64,000 bases of DNA from JAQVSH01 sp964451605 (lineage in GTDB: Bacteria; Bacteroidota; Bacteroidia; Bacteroidales; UBA4181), in contig CAYVJA010000001.1 of NCBI GenBank assembly GCA_964451605.1, forward strand, positions 1 to 64,000, in the 5' to 3' direction. How positions within the stretch are numbered: the first letter of the stretch is position 1; every line of letters starts with the position of its first letter. The notes under the pieces are model-generated. The model worked only from the letters and a program-made list of their open reading frames with translations, was not told the DNA's origin and made no database searches. A program made the position numbers and the translations under genes. Shown here in pieces: positions 23,874 through 32,598 of the stretch.

Positions 23874-25611
23874 ACGTGCAGTTGAAGGATCTATTCTTCT
23901 GCTGGTATGGTTTACGCTTAGTTGCTCTTTCGGAAGAACCCCAAAACTGGCCATGATTCCGATGAGAGACAATGTACAATTGTCTACTCTGTTTCTTTTC
24001 CCTGAAACACATCAGGCTACATTTCCAGTGGTGCTGGTCAGAACTCCCTATCAGAAAGAGCGTCTTGCACCCCATTACCGGTTCCTTGTCGAAAGTGGTT
24101 ATGTGGTTGCCATTCAAGACGTAAGAGGCCGTTTTGGTTCGAAAGGAATTTTCGAACCATTTGTGAATGAGGGCCCTGATGGATACGATGCCATAGAGTG
24201 GATTGCCTCGCAACCCTGGTGCGATGGAAATGTTGGCATGATTGGTACTTCGTACGATGGATGGGTGCAGTATTGCGCAGCGGTTGAGAAACCGCCCCAT
24301 TTGAAAACCATCATACCCAACTGTGCTATGCCCGACCTATTCTTCGAATTGCCTTATCGATGCGGAGTGTTTGTCAATGCATCGCTATCCTGGGCACAAA
24401 TAGTTGAGGATAAGGCAACCACCGATCTTTCCGGCAAAAAAATCGAGGCTGTCTATTCGCGTCCCTGGATTACTCTGCTGGATCATCTGCCGATTTCCGA
24501 TCTCGATTCGGTGGTAATGAACCGAAAACTTGGCTATTTCAGGAATTGGGTTACGCATGAAAGCAAAGATGCCTACTGGACAAAAGGCTCTACTCTCGAG
24601 AAACTTTCGAAGGTACAGATTCCTGTTTTTATTCAATCGGGATGGTTCGACGCACAGTTATTAGGCAGTAAGCTTGCCTATAACACCTTGATTAACAATG
24701 GAAATAAACAGGTTAAAATGGTTATCGGACCCTGGGGTCATGTGGATAAGGAGTCGAAAGATTTCGAAGGGAAATTTATGGGCGAAGCTGCTGACGATAT
24801 CGATTTGCACAAGTTGTACAGAGAATGGTTCGACCATTGGTTAAAAGGGGAGGAGAATGGTATTATGGAGGCCGCCAGAGTTCAGCTTTATGCTTTAGAA
24901 TCGAATACCTGGTTTGCCGGCAACGAATACCCTCTCCCTTCCACATCGATGCGAAAACTCTACCTGAAACCTTCAGGTGATTGCCGTTTTCCCGATGGAG
25001 GCAACTTGTCGCCGGAAACCCCGGGTATTACCCGGTCTTCCGATACGAAAGAGAATGCAGGCAGCTATACCTATAATCCGGCTGATATTGTAGCCTTTGG
25101 GAAGGAGCAGGGAAGAGATATCGCGGGTTTTCTTTCCCGTCTGAAGGGCAGAACCGACTACCTGTTTTATCAAAGCGATCCCTTGGATAACCGTACTATC
25201 TTGATGGGGCCTCTCTCTGCAACACTGTATGCATCAAGCTCTTCTGTAGATACCGACTGGTTTGTACTACTATTTTCTATGCAACCAGACGGGCAATCTG
25301 CCAAACCGATTAGTTTCGGACTTCTTCGGGCAAAATTTCGTAACGGATTTACTGTGCCCGAACTAATGCATCCCGGCGAAATCTACCCGTTCGAGATAGA
25401 TCTTAATCACTATGGCACAGCCCTGCAAAAAGGGGAGAAGCTGGGGCTGATCATAACCTCTTCCTTCTGTTTTCCTTACTTCTCAAGGAACTTAAACACC
25501 GGTGCCAATAACCAGACTACAACCGAAATGAAGGTTGCCCGACAGAAGATCTATCTTTCAGAGGCGTATCCTTCGCATATCACCATTCCTCTGCTCATGC
25601 CCGAATATTAG
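23866..25611 (+). CDS. CocE/NonD (X-Pro dipeptidyl-peptidase S15) family hydrolase
   Basis: Exported alpha/beta hydrolase of 581 residues from ATG 23866, which overlaps the preceding reading frame's stop. A hydrophobic N-terminus ends LVWFTLSCS and could be a lipoprotein signal. The serine nucleophile lies in GTSYDGW (Ser129). The Asp is expected in SGWFDAQ and the His in GPWGHVD, both present. The C-terminal jelly-roll (DTDWFVLLFSMQPDG ... LNTGANNQ) is typical of the family, which includes prolyl dipeptidyl peptidases, cocaine esterase and glutaryl acylases. Cleavage of peptides or acyl esters outside the cytoplasm is likely; the substrate is not evident. It lies between the ribosomal trio and ftsY, normally adjacent clusters. 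Confidence 0.86.
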   Translation: MTRRAVEGSILLLVWFTLSCSFGRTPKLAMIPMRDNVQLSTLFLFPETHQATFPVVLVRTPYQKERLAPHYRFLVESGYVVAIQDVRGRFGSKGIFEPFVNEGPDGYDAIEWIASQPWCDGNVGMIGTSYDGWVQYCAAVEKPPHLKTIIPNCAMPDLFFELPYRCGVFVNASLSWAQIVEDKATTDLSGKKIEAVYSRPWITLLDHLPISDLDSVVMNRKLGYFRNWVTHESKDAYWTKGSTLEKLSKVQIPVFIQSGWFDAQLLGSKLAYNTLINNGNKQVKMVIGPWGHVDKESKDFEGKFMGEAADDIDLHKLYREWFDHWLKGEENGIMEAARVQLYALESNTWFAGNEYPLPSTSMRKLYLKPSGDCRFPDGGNLSPETPGITRSSDTKENAGSYTYNPADIVAFGKEQGRDIAGFLSRLKGRTDYLFYQSDPLDNRTILMGPLSATLYASSSSVDTDWFVLLFSMQPDGQSAKPISFGLLRAKFRNGFTVPELMHPGEIYPFEIDLNHYGTALQKGEKLGLIITSSFCFPYFSRNLNTGANNQTTTEMKVARQKIYLSEAYPSHITIPLLMPEY

Positions 25612-25621
25612 CTGCGTCAGG

Positions 25622-25654
25622 TTTGTCGTTTTGGCGTATAATTGCATATCTTTA
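25622..25654 (+). promoter_or_regulatory. Promoter of the large sensor kinase
   Basis: TTTG (25622-25625) and TATCTTTA (25647-25654) are 21 bp apart. The kinase ATG at 25675 is 20 bp downstream; the alternative TTG start at 25642 would precede the -7 box. Confidence 0.6.
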
Positions 25655-25674
25655 AAAGAGATAAACGGGCCTTT

Positions 25675-28600
25675 ATGAAACTTTTTTTTGAGAAGAAGGG
25701 GATAGGAATGAGAGTTGTGGCGGTTGTAACGATTATCGTTATTTTCCTTACTGCCGCGCACTTTCTGTTCCGCTCCGCAAACCAGGCTGCGCAAAAAAAG
25801 GCTTTTACTGAGCTTAGGGCTGTTTCATCTGTAAAAACGTTACAGTTGGCTCAATGGCTGAAGGAACGAAATTCGGAGGTGCTCTTCTTTTCTGATACCG
25901 AACCTTATAAAACGGCCTATTATGAGATGATTAAGGGGGCTTCGGGAAAAGAGGCTATGCTTCGGGAGTCCCTCCATAAAATCATGAGTAAAGACAGGTA
26001 CGAAGAGATTATTCTAATTGACGATTCTGCCCATCTGCTCTTTAGCGCAAACCCGGAGTATACAGCCATCGATTCGGTAACTGCCCGTAATGCTGTGCAG
26101 GTTTTCCGGACACAACAAATCGTCATTAGTGATCTCTACTTTTGTGCGCTTCATCGCACCCTCCATTTCGAGATTCTCGCCCCGGTTTTCGATCCAAATA
26201 AACAGGTTATTGCTACTCTGGTTTTTCGGATTAACCCCTTCGATTATCTCTATCCTCTGATTGAAAACTGGCCCGGACAAAGTGAGAGCGGTGAAAATCT
26301 GGTCGTAAAACAGAGTGGCGATTCGGTAATCTATATGAACCATCTTCGGCATCTGCCCGATAAAAGCCCTCCCATTGCAATCCCTTTAGATAAAACGTAT
26401 CTGCCTTCTGTTCAAGCCATTTTGGGCATAACAGGTTCCATAGAATCCGTCGACTATAGCGGCAGGGCTGTATTGGCCGATGTAAGTCGGATTCCCGGAA
26501 CCTCTTGGTTTTTGGTGGTTAAAAAGGACGCTAAGGAGGTGTACGCACCGGCGCGACGTCAGGCATTGTTACTCCTTATCATTTCTATTCTTACCCTCTT
26601 TTTCCTGGGGCTATTTGTAGCCTGGCTCTTGTCAAACCGCGAGAGAAACCTCTATAAAGAGCTCTTAATTAACAAGTCCGAACTATTTCAGGCACAGGAG
26701 GCATTTCGTGCTACCCTCTATAGTATGGGCGACGGAGTAATTACTACAAACCTGGAGGGCAGGATAGAGCAGGTGAATCCCATCGCGGAGTCGCTCACCG
26801 GTTGGTCGGAGCCGGAAGCCAAAGGAAGGGCGCTGGAGGAGGTTTTTTCCATTATTAAAGAAACAACCCGTGAAAAAGTGGATAGCCCTGCCACACGGGT
26901 TCTGGCTGAGGGAAAGATAGTGGGTTTTGCAAACCATACACTTCTTGTGTCACGAAACGGAAGAGAGATTCCTATCGACGACAGTGGAGCACCGATACGC
27001 GACCAGGAGGGGAAAACACAGGGGGTAGTTCTGATTTTCAGAGACCGTTCGGAAGAGCGTGCGAGACAAAAAGTTCTGGAGATCCGGATTCAGCTTTTCG
27101 AAGGAGCCACTACTCATACTTTGAAGGAACTTTTTTGTAAGGCACTACAGGATATTGCTGCATTATCACACAGCCCGATTGCCTGTTTTCAGCTCAATTC
27201 TCTTTCGGGTGAGCCCCTGGAGCGCTTTCATTCCGATGGGTGCAAAAGTGAAGTTCCCGAAACGGACTGCGACTGGCTCTTTCAGGAACTGTTCTCACGG
27301 GAACCGTTTGCGGAGGCAATAAAATGTGGGAAGCCGATTATAGAAAACAACTATCCGAATCCTTCCCGGTCGCAGGAAACCCCGCAGATTACCCGTATTC
27401 TGGCCATTCCGGTAATCCGAAAACAGATTACCGTGGGGCTACTGTTGTTGTGTAACAAAAGCGATAACTATACCGCGTTCGAAACATCGTTGGTCTCCTT
27501 TTTGTCCGACACCCTCTTCGAGACAGCCGAAAGAATGTACCAAGAGGAGGCATTGCGTGATAGCGAGACAAAGCATAGGAAACTGATTGAGCAGATGCAG
27601 TTGGGATTAGCTCTGCATGAGATGATTTTCGATGATGCGGGCCAACCGGCAGATTATCGCTTTCTCGATGTAAACCATAGTTTCGAAAAAATCACCTCTC
27701 TCAGACGAGAAGATATTGTGGGAAAAACGGTTCTGGAGGTGCTTCCACAAACCGAGAAGAGTTGGATAGAACGTTACGGCAGTGTGGTACAGACTGGAAA
27801 TCCTGTCTCTTTCGAAGATTATGCCGCCTCACTGAATCGGTATTACAATGTGATTGCCTATAAATACCGGCCCAAAGAGTTTGCCGTGATTGTAGAGGAT
27901 ATTACCCAAAGAAAGCAGATGGAGAGCACCCTCAGAGAGAGCGAGGAGCAATATCGGCTTATTATGGATAACAGCCTGGATGCCATTATGCTGGCCAGGC
28001 CCGCAGGTTCCATTCTCGCGGCCAATAAGGCTGCATGCCAAATGTTTCGGATGAGTGAGGAGGAGATCTGTTCGGCCGATATGAGGAATATTGTTGATAT
28101 GGAAGATCCCCGTCTGCACAAGATGATGCAAACCTATAAAAACGCCGGGCAGATGCAGACCGAGCTCAACTTTGTACGCAAAGGCGGTGAGTTCTTTCCC
28201 GGTGAAATTTCTGCTTCGCTTTTTCTGAATAGCAAACGAGAGCTCTTTGCTACTATGACTATCCGCGACCTGACCCAGGAGAAGGCTGCAATAGAGGCTC
28301 TTCGAACCAGTGAACAGCAGTATAAAGAGCTGATTGATGGTATGAACGAGACGGTTTGGGTGATAGGATTCGATGGGAATCTGATTGAGGTGAACAAAAT
28401 GGCCGTCTCCACTCTGGGCTATACTCAGGAAGAACTACTCTCAATCGGACTGTCCGGCGTCGACCACTCGCTCAAAAAAGAGGATATCCTTTGGCTTGCG
28501 AAAACCATGGAGACCGATCAATTGCAGATTTTCGAAACCACCCACATGACCAAATCGGGGAGGGTATTTCCGGTAGAGGTATACTCCAGCCTGATTAACT

Positions 28601-30264
28601 ACAAGGGTCATCAGGCTATCCTGAGTATTGCGCGTGATATCACCATTCGCAAACAGATGGAGCACGAATTGCGGGAACAGGGCGAGACCATTCGATTGCT
28701 GTTTGACTCCACTGCCGAGGGGATAATGGGTATCGATGTTGACGGCAACTGCACCTTCTGCAACAACGCTGCTCTTTCGTTGCTCGCACATACCGACCGT
28801 TCAGATATTATTGGGAATAATCTTCACGCGTTGATGCATCACACACATATCGATGGATCGAATGCGCCTCAGGAGTCCTGTGCTGTTCGAAATGCTTTTC
28901 TATCTGGAAAAGGGATTCATCTTACTGAAGAGTGGCTATGGAAGAAGAGTGGCGAACCCTTTCCCGTTGAGTTGTGGTCGCACCCTATCTTTCGTGACAA
29001 TCAGGTAATTGGATCGGTGATTACTTTTATCGATGTCACCCAAAGAAAGCATGACGAAAATGCAAAACAGATTCTCTACAAAATTGCCAGAACCTCTTCT
29101 GATACAAAGGATTTGGAAGATCTGTTAGTAGTGGTTCGGGAGGAGTTAAGCCGAGTGCTCGATACTACCAATTTTTATGTGGCCGTTCTTACCCCCGATA
29201 AACAACAACTGCGCAGGGTGTTTTTTACCAACGAAAAAATCGATCTGGAGCAGTGGGATGTCAACACCTCCCTTTCCGGCCAGATTATTTTACAAAAGTG
29301 TTCCATTCTTCTCAGAGGAGAGGAAGAGCGGATCCGGTTTGAGCAAATGTACGGAGTTACCCTGCCCGTTACGCCAGCCTCCTGCTGGCTGGGCGTACCC
29401 ATTTTGGTAGAAGGGCAGCCTTTTGGAGCTCTGGTAGTGCAGAGCTATACGAATCCGAATGCCTATAACGAACAGCATCTTTTGCTGCTTGAGACGATAG
29501 CGCACGAACTTGCCATCGTATTCCACCGTACAGCCATCATACAAGATTTGATTAAGGCCAAAGAGAAGGCCGAAGAGAGCGATCATCTAAAGTCGGCTTT
29601 CCTGGCCAATATGAGCCACGAAATCCGAACCCCGATGAACGCCATCCTGGGTTTTCTGAGCCTGCTTGAAGAACCCGATTTAGACGAAGCCAATCGCAAA
29701 GAGTATATCGAAATTGTGAACAAAAGCGGTAAACGGCTTCTCGATACCATTAACGACATTATTGAGATCTCGAAGATTGAGTCGCGTCAGCTGGATCTTC
29801 ATCTGGAAGCAGTTAAGTTGCATGATGTAATGCAGTATTTTCAAGACCTTTTCAAGCTGCAGACCTCCGAAAAAGGGCTTGATTACACCATTCATCCTAT
29901 TCAGGCTCCCGAAACTGTCTATACCGACAAAACCAAGCTGGAGGGCATCTTAATCAACCTGATTAAGAATGCCATAAAATTTACTGCAAAGGGTTCTATC
30001 GATGTGGGCTGTTCGCTCGAAGGGGAGTGGCTCAACTTTTATGTAAAAGACACCGGGAGGGGTATTTCGGAAGAAAAACTGCAGGCCATCTTCGAGCGTT
30101 TTGTGCAGGCAGACACCCAAATTTCGAGACCTTACGAAGGTTCGGGCCTCGGATTAGCCATAGTCAAAGGCTACATCAATTCGCTGGGAGGCACCATCAG
30201 GGTTGAGTCGAAAGTGGGCCATGGCAGTGCCTTTTATTTCTCTATACCCTATCTTGCAGAATAA
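25675..30264 (+). CDS. Membrane-bound multi-PAS/GAF sensor histidine kinase
   Basis: A 1529-residue sensor kinase. Two membrane helices (about 11-33 and 298-321) flank an extracytoplasmic Cache-like sensing domain. The cytoplasmic part reads, in order: PAS (about 342-465), GAF (475-618), four further PAS domains (635-742, 753-872, 878-997, 998-1122), a second GAF (1130-1285), HisKA with the phospho-acceptor His1315 in MSHEIRTP, and an HATPase domain with NAIKF (N box), DTGRGI and GSGLGLAIVKG (G boxes). No receiver domain or DNA-binding domain is attached and no response regulator is encoded nearby, so the output partner is elsewhere. Signals are unknown; the many PAS/GAF modules suggest integration of redox or small-molecule inputs. 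Confidence 0.9.
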   Translation: MKLFFEKKGIGMRVVAVVTIIVIFLTAAHFLFRSANQAAQKKAFTELRAVSSVKTLQLAQWLKERNSEVLFFSDTEPYKTAYYEMIKGASGKEAMLRESLHKIMSKDRYEEIILIDDSAHLLFSANPEYTAIDSVTARNAVQVFRTQQIVISDLYFCALHRTLHFEILAPVFDPNKQVIATLVFRINPFDYLYPLIENWPGQSESGENLVVKQSGDSVIYMNHLRHLPDKSPPIAIPLDKTYLPSVQAILGITGSIESVDYSGRAVLADVSRIPGTSWFLVVKKDAKEVYAPARRQALLLLIISILTLFFLGLFVAWLLSNRERNLYKELLINKSELFQAQEAFRATLYSMGDGVITTNLEGRIEQVNPIAESLTGWSEPEAKGRALEEVFSIIKETTREKVDSPATRVLAEGKIVGFANHTLLVSRNGREIPIDDSGAPIRDQEGKTQGVVLIFRDRSEERARQKVLEIRIQLFEGATTHTLKELFCKALQDIAALSHSPIACFQLNSLSGEPLERFHSDGCKSEVPETDCDWLFQELFSREPFAEAIKCGKPIIENNYPNPSRSQETPQITRILAIPVIRKQITVGLLLLCNKSDNYTAFETSLVSFLSDTLFETAERMYQEEALRDSETKHRKLIEQMQLGLALHEMIFDDAGQPADYRFLDVNHSFEKITSLRREDIVGKTVLEVLPQTEKSWIERYGSVVQTGNPVSFEDYAASLNRYYNVIAYKYRPKEFAVIVEDITQRKQMESTLRESEEQYRLIMDNSLDAIMLARPAGSILAANKAACQMFRMSEEEICSADMRNIVDMEDPRLHKMMQTYKNAGQMQTELNFVRKGGEFFPGEISASLFLNSKRELFATMTIRDLTQEKAAIEALRTSEQQYKELIDGMNETVWVIGFDGNLIEVNKMAVSTLGYTQEELLSIGLSGVDHSLKKEDILWLAKTMETDQLQIFETTHMTKSGRVFPVEVYSSLINYKGHQAILSIARDITIRKQMEHELREQGETIRLLFDSTAEGIMGIDVDGNCTFCNNAALSLLAHTDRSDIIGNNLHALMHHTHIDGSNAPQESCAVRNAFLSGKGIHLTEEWLWKKSGEPFPVELWSHPIFRDNQVIGSVITFIDVTQRKHDENAKQILYKIARTSSDTKDLEDLLVVVREELSRVLDTTNFYVAVLTPDKQQLRRVFFTNEKIDLEQWDVNTSLSGQIILQKCSILLRGEEERIRFEQMYGVTLPVTPASCWLGVPILVEGQPFGALVVQSYTNPNAYNEQHLLLLETIAHELAIVFHRTAIIQDLIKAKEKAEESDHLKSAFLANMSHEIRTPMNAILGFLSLLEEPDLDEANRKEYIEIVNKSGKRLLDTINDIIEISKIESRQLDLHLEAVKLHDVMQYFQDLFKLQTSEKGLDYTIHPIQAPETVYTDKTKLEGILINLIKNAIKFTAKGSIDVGCSLEGEWLNFYVKDTGRGISEEKLQAIFERFVQADTQISRPYEGSGLGLAIVKGYINSLGGTIRVESKVGHGSAFYFSIPYLAE

Positions 30265-30296
30265 ATTCTATCTTTGAAGCCAATAAAATTGGTTGT

Positions 30297-31259
30297 ATGT
30301 CGTTATTTGGGTTTTTCTCGAAAGAAAATAAAGAGGTTCTGAACAAAGGCTTGGAAAAGAGCAAGGAGACACTCTTCTCGCGTATTTCGAAAGCCATTGC
30401 GGGAAAGTCGAAGGTGGATGATGAAGTCCTGGATAATCTCGAAGAGACCCTTATTGCCTCGGATGTTGGCGTTGAAACCACTCTTCGCATTATTGAGCGG
30501 ATCGAACAACGGGTGGCCAGAGATAAGTACTTGGGAACCGACGAGTTACACCGTATGCTGAAAGAAGAGATTGCTGCACTTCTGGAGGAGAATCACACCA
30601 CCGATGCCGAAGGATTTTCCTCTATCCCCACACAAAAGCCTTATGTTATTATGGTTGTGGGCGTCAATGGAGTAGGAAAAACCACTACCATCGGAAAACT
30701 GGCCTACAACTTCCGGAAAGCCGGATTGAAAGTGGTATTGGGAGCCGCTGATACCTTTCGTGCTGCAGCTATCGATCAACTGGTCATCTGGTCGGAACGG
30801 AGCGGCGCCGATATTATTAAGCAGCAAATGGGCTCCGATCCGGCCTCTGTCGCCTTCGATACGGTCAGTTCGGCCAAGGCGTCGGGAGCCGATGTGGTGC
30901 TGATTGATACCGCCGGCCGGCTGCATAACAAAATCAACCTGATGAACGAACTCACCAAGATCAAAAGCGTTATGCAAAAGGTAATTCCTGATGCGCCGCA
31001 CGAAGTGCTTTTGGTTCTTGACGGAAGTACCGGGCAGAATGCTTTTGAACAGGCCAAACAGTTTACCAAAGCAACACAAGTAACCGCTTTAGCCTTAACC
31101 AAACTCGACGGAACGGCCAAAGGAGGGGTGGTAATTGGCATTTCAGATCAGTTTAAGATCCCTGTAAAATACATCGGAGTAGGAGAGAAGCCTGCAGATT
31201 TACAGGTGTTCAATCGATATGAATTTGTTGACTCACTCTTTTCCGAATCGTCCAGATAG
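30297..31259 (+). CDS. ftsY: Signal recognition particle receptor FtsY
   Basis: SRP receptor GTPase of 320 residues with a short N-terminal extension, NG domain, G1 GVNGVGKTTTIGKL, DTFRAAAIDQL, G3 DTAGRL, and TKLDGTAKGG. It docks SRP (Ffh plus the ffs RNA at 12656) with the Sec translocon. TATCTTTG at 30269-30276 lies 20 bp upstream and may be its own -7 box. rimO follows 16 bp after its stop. Confidence 0.96.
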   Translation: MSLFGFFSKENKEVLNKGLEKSKETLFSRISKAIAGKSKVDDEVLDNLEETLIASDVGVETTLRIIERIEQRVARDKYLGTDELHRMLKEEIAALLEENHTTDAEGFSSIPTQKPYVIMVVGVNGVGKTTTIGKLAYNFRKAGLKVVLGAADTFRAAAIDQLVIWSERSGADIIKQQMGSDPASVAFDTVSSAKASGADVVLIDTAGRLHNKINLMNELTKIKSVMQKVIPDAPHEVLLVLDGSTGQNAFEQAKQFTKATQVTALALTKLDGTAKGGVVIGISDQFKIPVKYIGVGEKPADLQVFNRYEFVDSLFSESSR

Positions 31260-31275
31260 ACTTTATTCCTAATTG

Positions 31276-32589
31276 ATGAACCGACACGACATTCAGGTAA
31301 TCACTATGGGTTGCTCCAAGAATCTTGTCGATTCGGAGCATTTATTGGCTCAATTGTCACATGCCGGACTCCGGGTGTGTCATGATGCCGACCGCATCGA
31401 TGCGGCTCCCATTGTCCTGATTAATACCTGTGGTTTTATCGGCGACGCAAAAGAGGAGTCTATCGATATGATACTTCGCTGCATTGAGGCTAAAGAGTCG
31501 GGCCGGGTAAAAAAGGTATTGGTTATGGGATGCCTTTCCGAGAGGTATCGCGACGAACTAATGCAGGAGATTCCGGAAGCCGATGCGTTCTTTGGGGTGA
31601 CGGATATCGATCAGATTCTTCTTTATCTGGGCGTTACTTACAATCCCGACCTTTCGGTATCCAGATTTCTAACCACCCCTTCGCACTACGCGTTTTTAAA
31701 AATTGCCGAAGGGTGTAACAGAGGCTGTGCCTTTTGCGCCATTCCGGCCATACGGGGCGGTTATCGCTCCGACTCTATCGACAAGCTGGCTTGTGAAGCT
31801 GAAGGCCTTGCTGCTATGGGCGTGAAAGAGATCCTGCTTATAGCACAAGATCTTACCCATTATGGAACCGACCTCAAAAAGGAGGCGAAACTACCTCAGT
31901 TACTAAAACGGCTTTTGCAGATAGAATCGTTCGAATGGATCCGGCTTCATTATACCTACCCGTTGGGATTCCCTTTCGAAATTCTCAGGCTGATGCGTGA
32001 AAACCCACGAATATGCAACTATCTCGACATCCCCTTTCAGCATATCAGCAACCGGATGTTAAAAAGGATGCGCCGGGGCATATCGGCCGAAAAGACCCTG
32101 GCACTCATTGATCGAATTCGAAAGGAAGTTCCCGGTATCTGCCTGCGGACTACGCTGTTAGTGGGATTCCCCGGCGAAACCGAGGAGGATTTTCAGGAAC
32201 TGATGCACTTCGTACAAACCGTCCGGTTTAATCGTTTGGGGGTATTCGCTTATTCACACGAAGAGAATACCTGGGCTGCCGACCATTACACCGACGATGT
32301 GCCTGATTCTGTAAAACAGGCCAGAGTAGAGGCAATTATGCAGTTGCAACAGACTATCGCCGCATCGCTCAACGCGGAACAGGTGGGAAGCACGGTTAAG
32401 GTAATTATCGACAGGTGTGACGACCAATTCTGGTATGGCCGAACTGAGGCCGATTCGCCTGAAGTAGATCAGGAGGTATTCATAGCAAAAGAAGATGCGC
32501 CTCACTTTTCTATAGGAAATTTCGAACAGGTTCGCATTGAAAAGAGCGGCGAATTCGAGCTCTATGCCAGACCCTTATTACATGAATAA
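31276..32589 (+). CDS. rimO: Ribosomal protein S12 methylthiotransferase RimO
   Basis: Radical-SAM enzyme of 437 residues from ATG 31276; a TTG directly before it is an unlikely start. It methylthiolates an aspartate of ribosomal protein S12. The N-terminal cluster cysteines are in MGCSKN, NTCGFI and MGCLSE, the radical-SAM motif is CNRGCAFC, and the C-terminus is a TRAM domain. It sits between ftsY and the ABC exporter, the next start lying 9 bp after its stop. Confidence 0.95.
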   Translation: MNRHDIQVITMGCSKNLVDSEHLLAQLSHAGLRVCHDADRIDAAPIVLINTCGFIGDAKEESIDMILRCIEAKESGRVKKVLVMGCLSERYRDELMQEIPEADAFFGVTDIDQILLYLGVTYNPDLSVSRFLTTPSHYAFLKIAEGCNRGCAFCAIPAIRGGYRSDSIDKLACEAEGLAAMGVKEILLIAQDLTHYGTDLKKEAKLPQLLKRLLQIESFEWIRLHYTYPLGFPFEILRLMRENPRICNYLDIPFQHISNRMLKRMRRGISAEKTLALIDRIRKEVPGICLRTTLLVGFPGETEEDFQELMHFVQTVRFNRLGVFAYSHEENTWAADHYTDDVPDSVKQARVEAIMQLQQTIAASLNAEQVGSTVKVIIDRCDDQFWYGRTEADSPEVDQEVFIAKEDAPHFSIGNFEQVRIEKSGEFELYARPLLHE

Positions 32590-32598
32590 CAGCATTGC

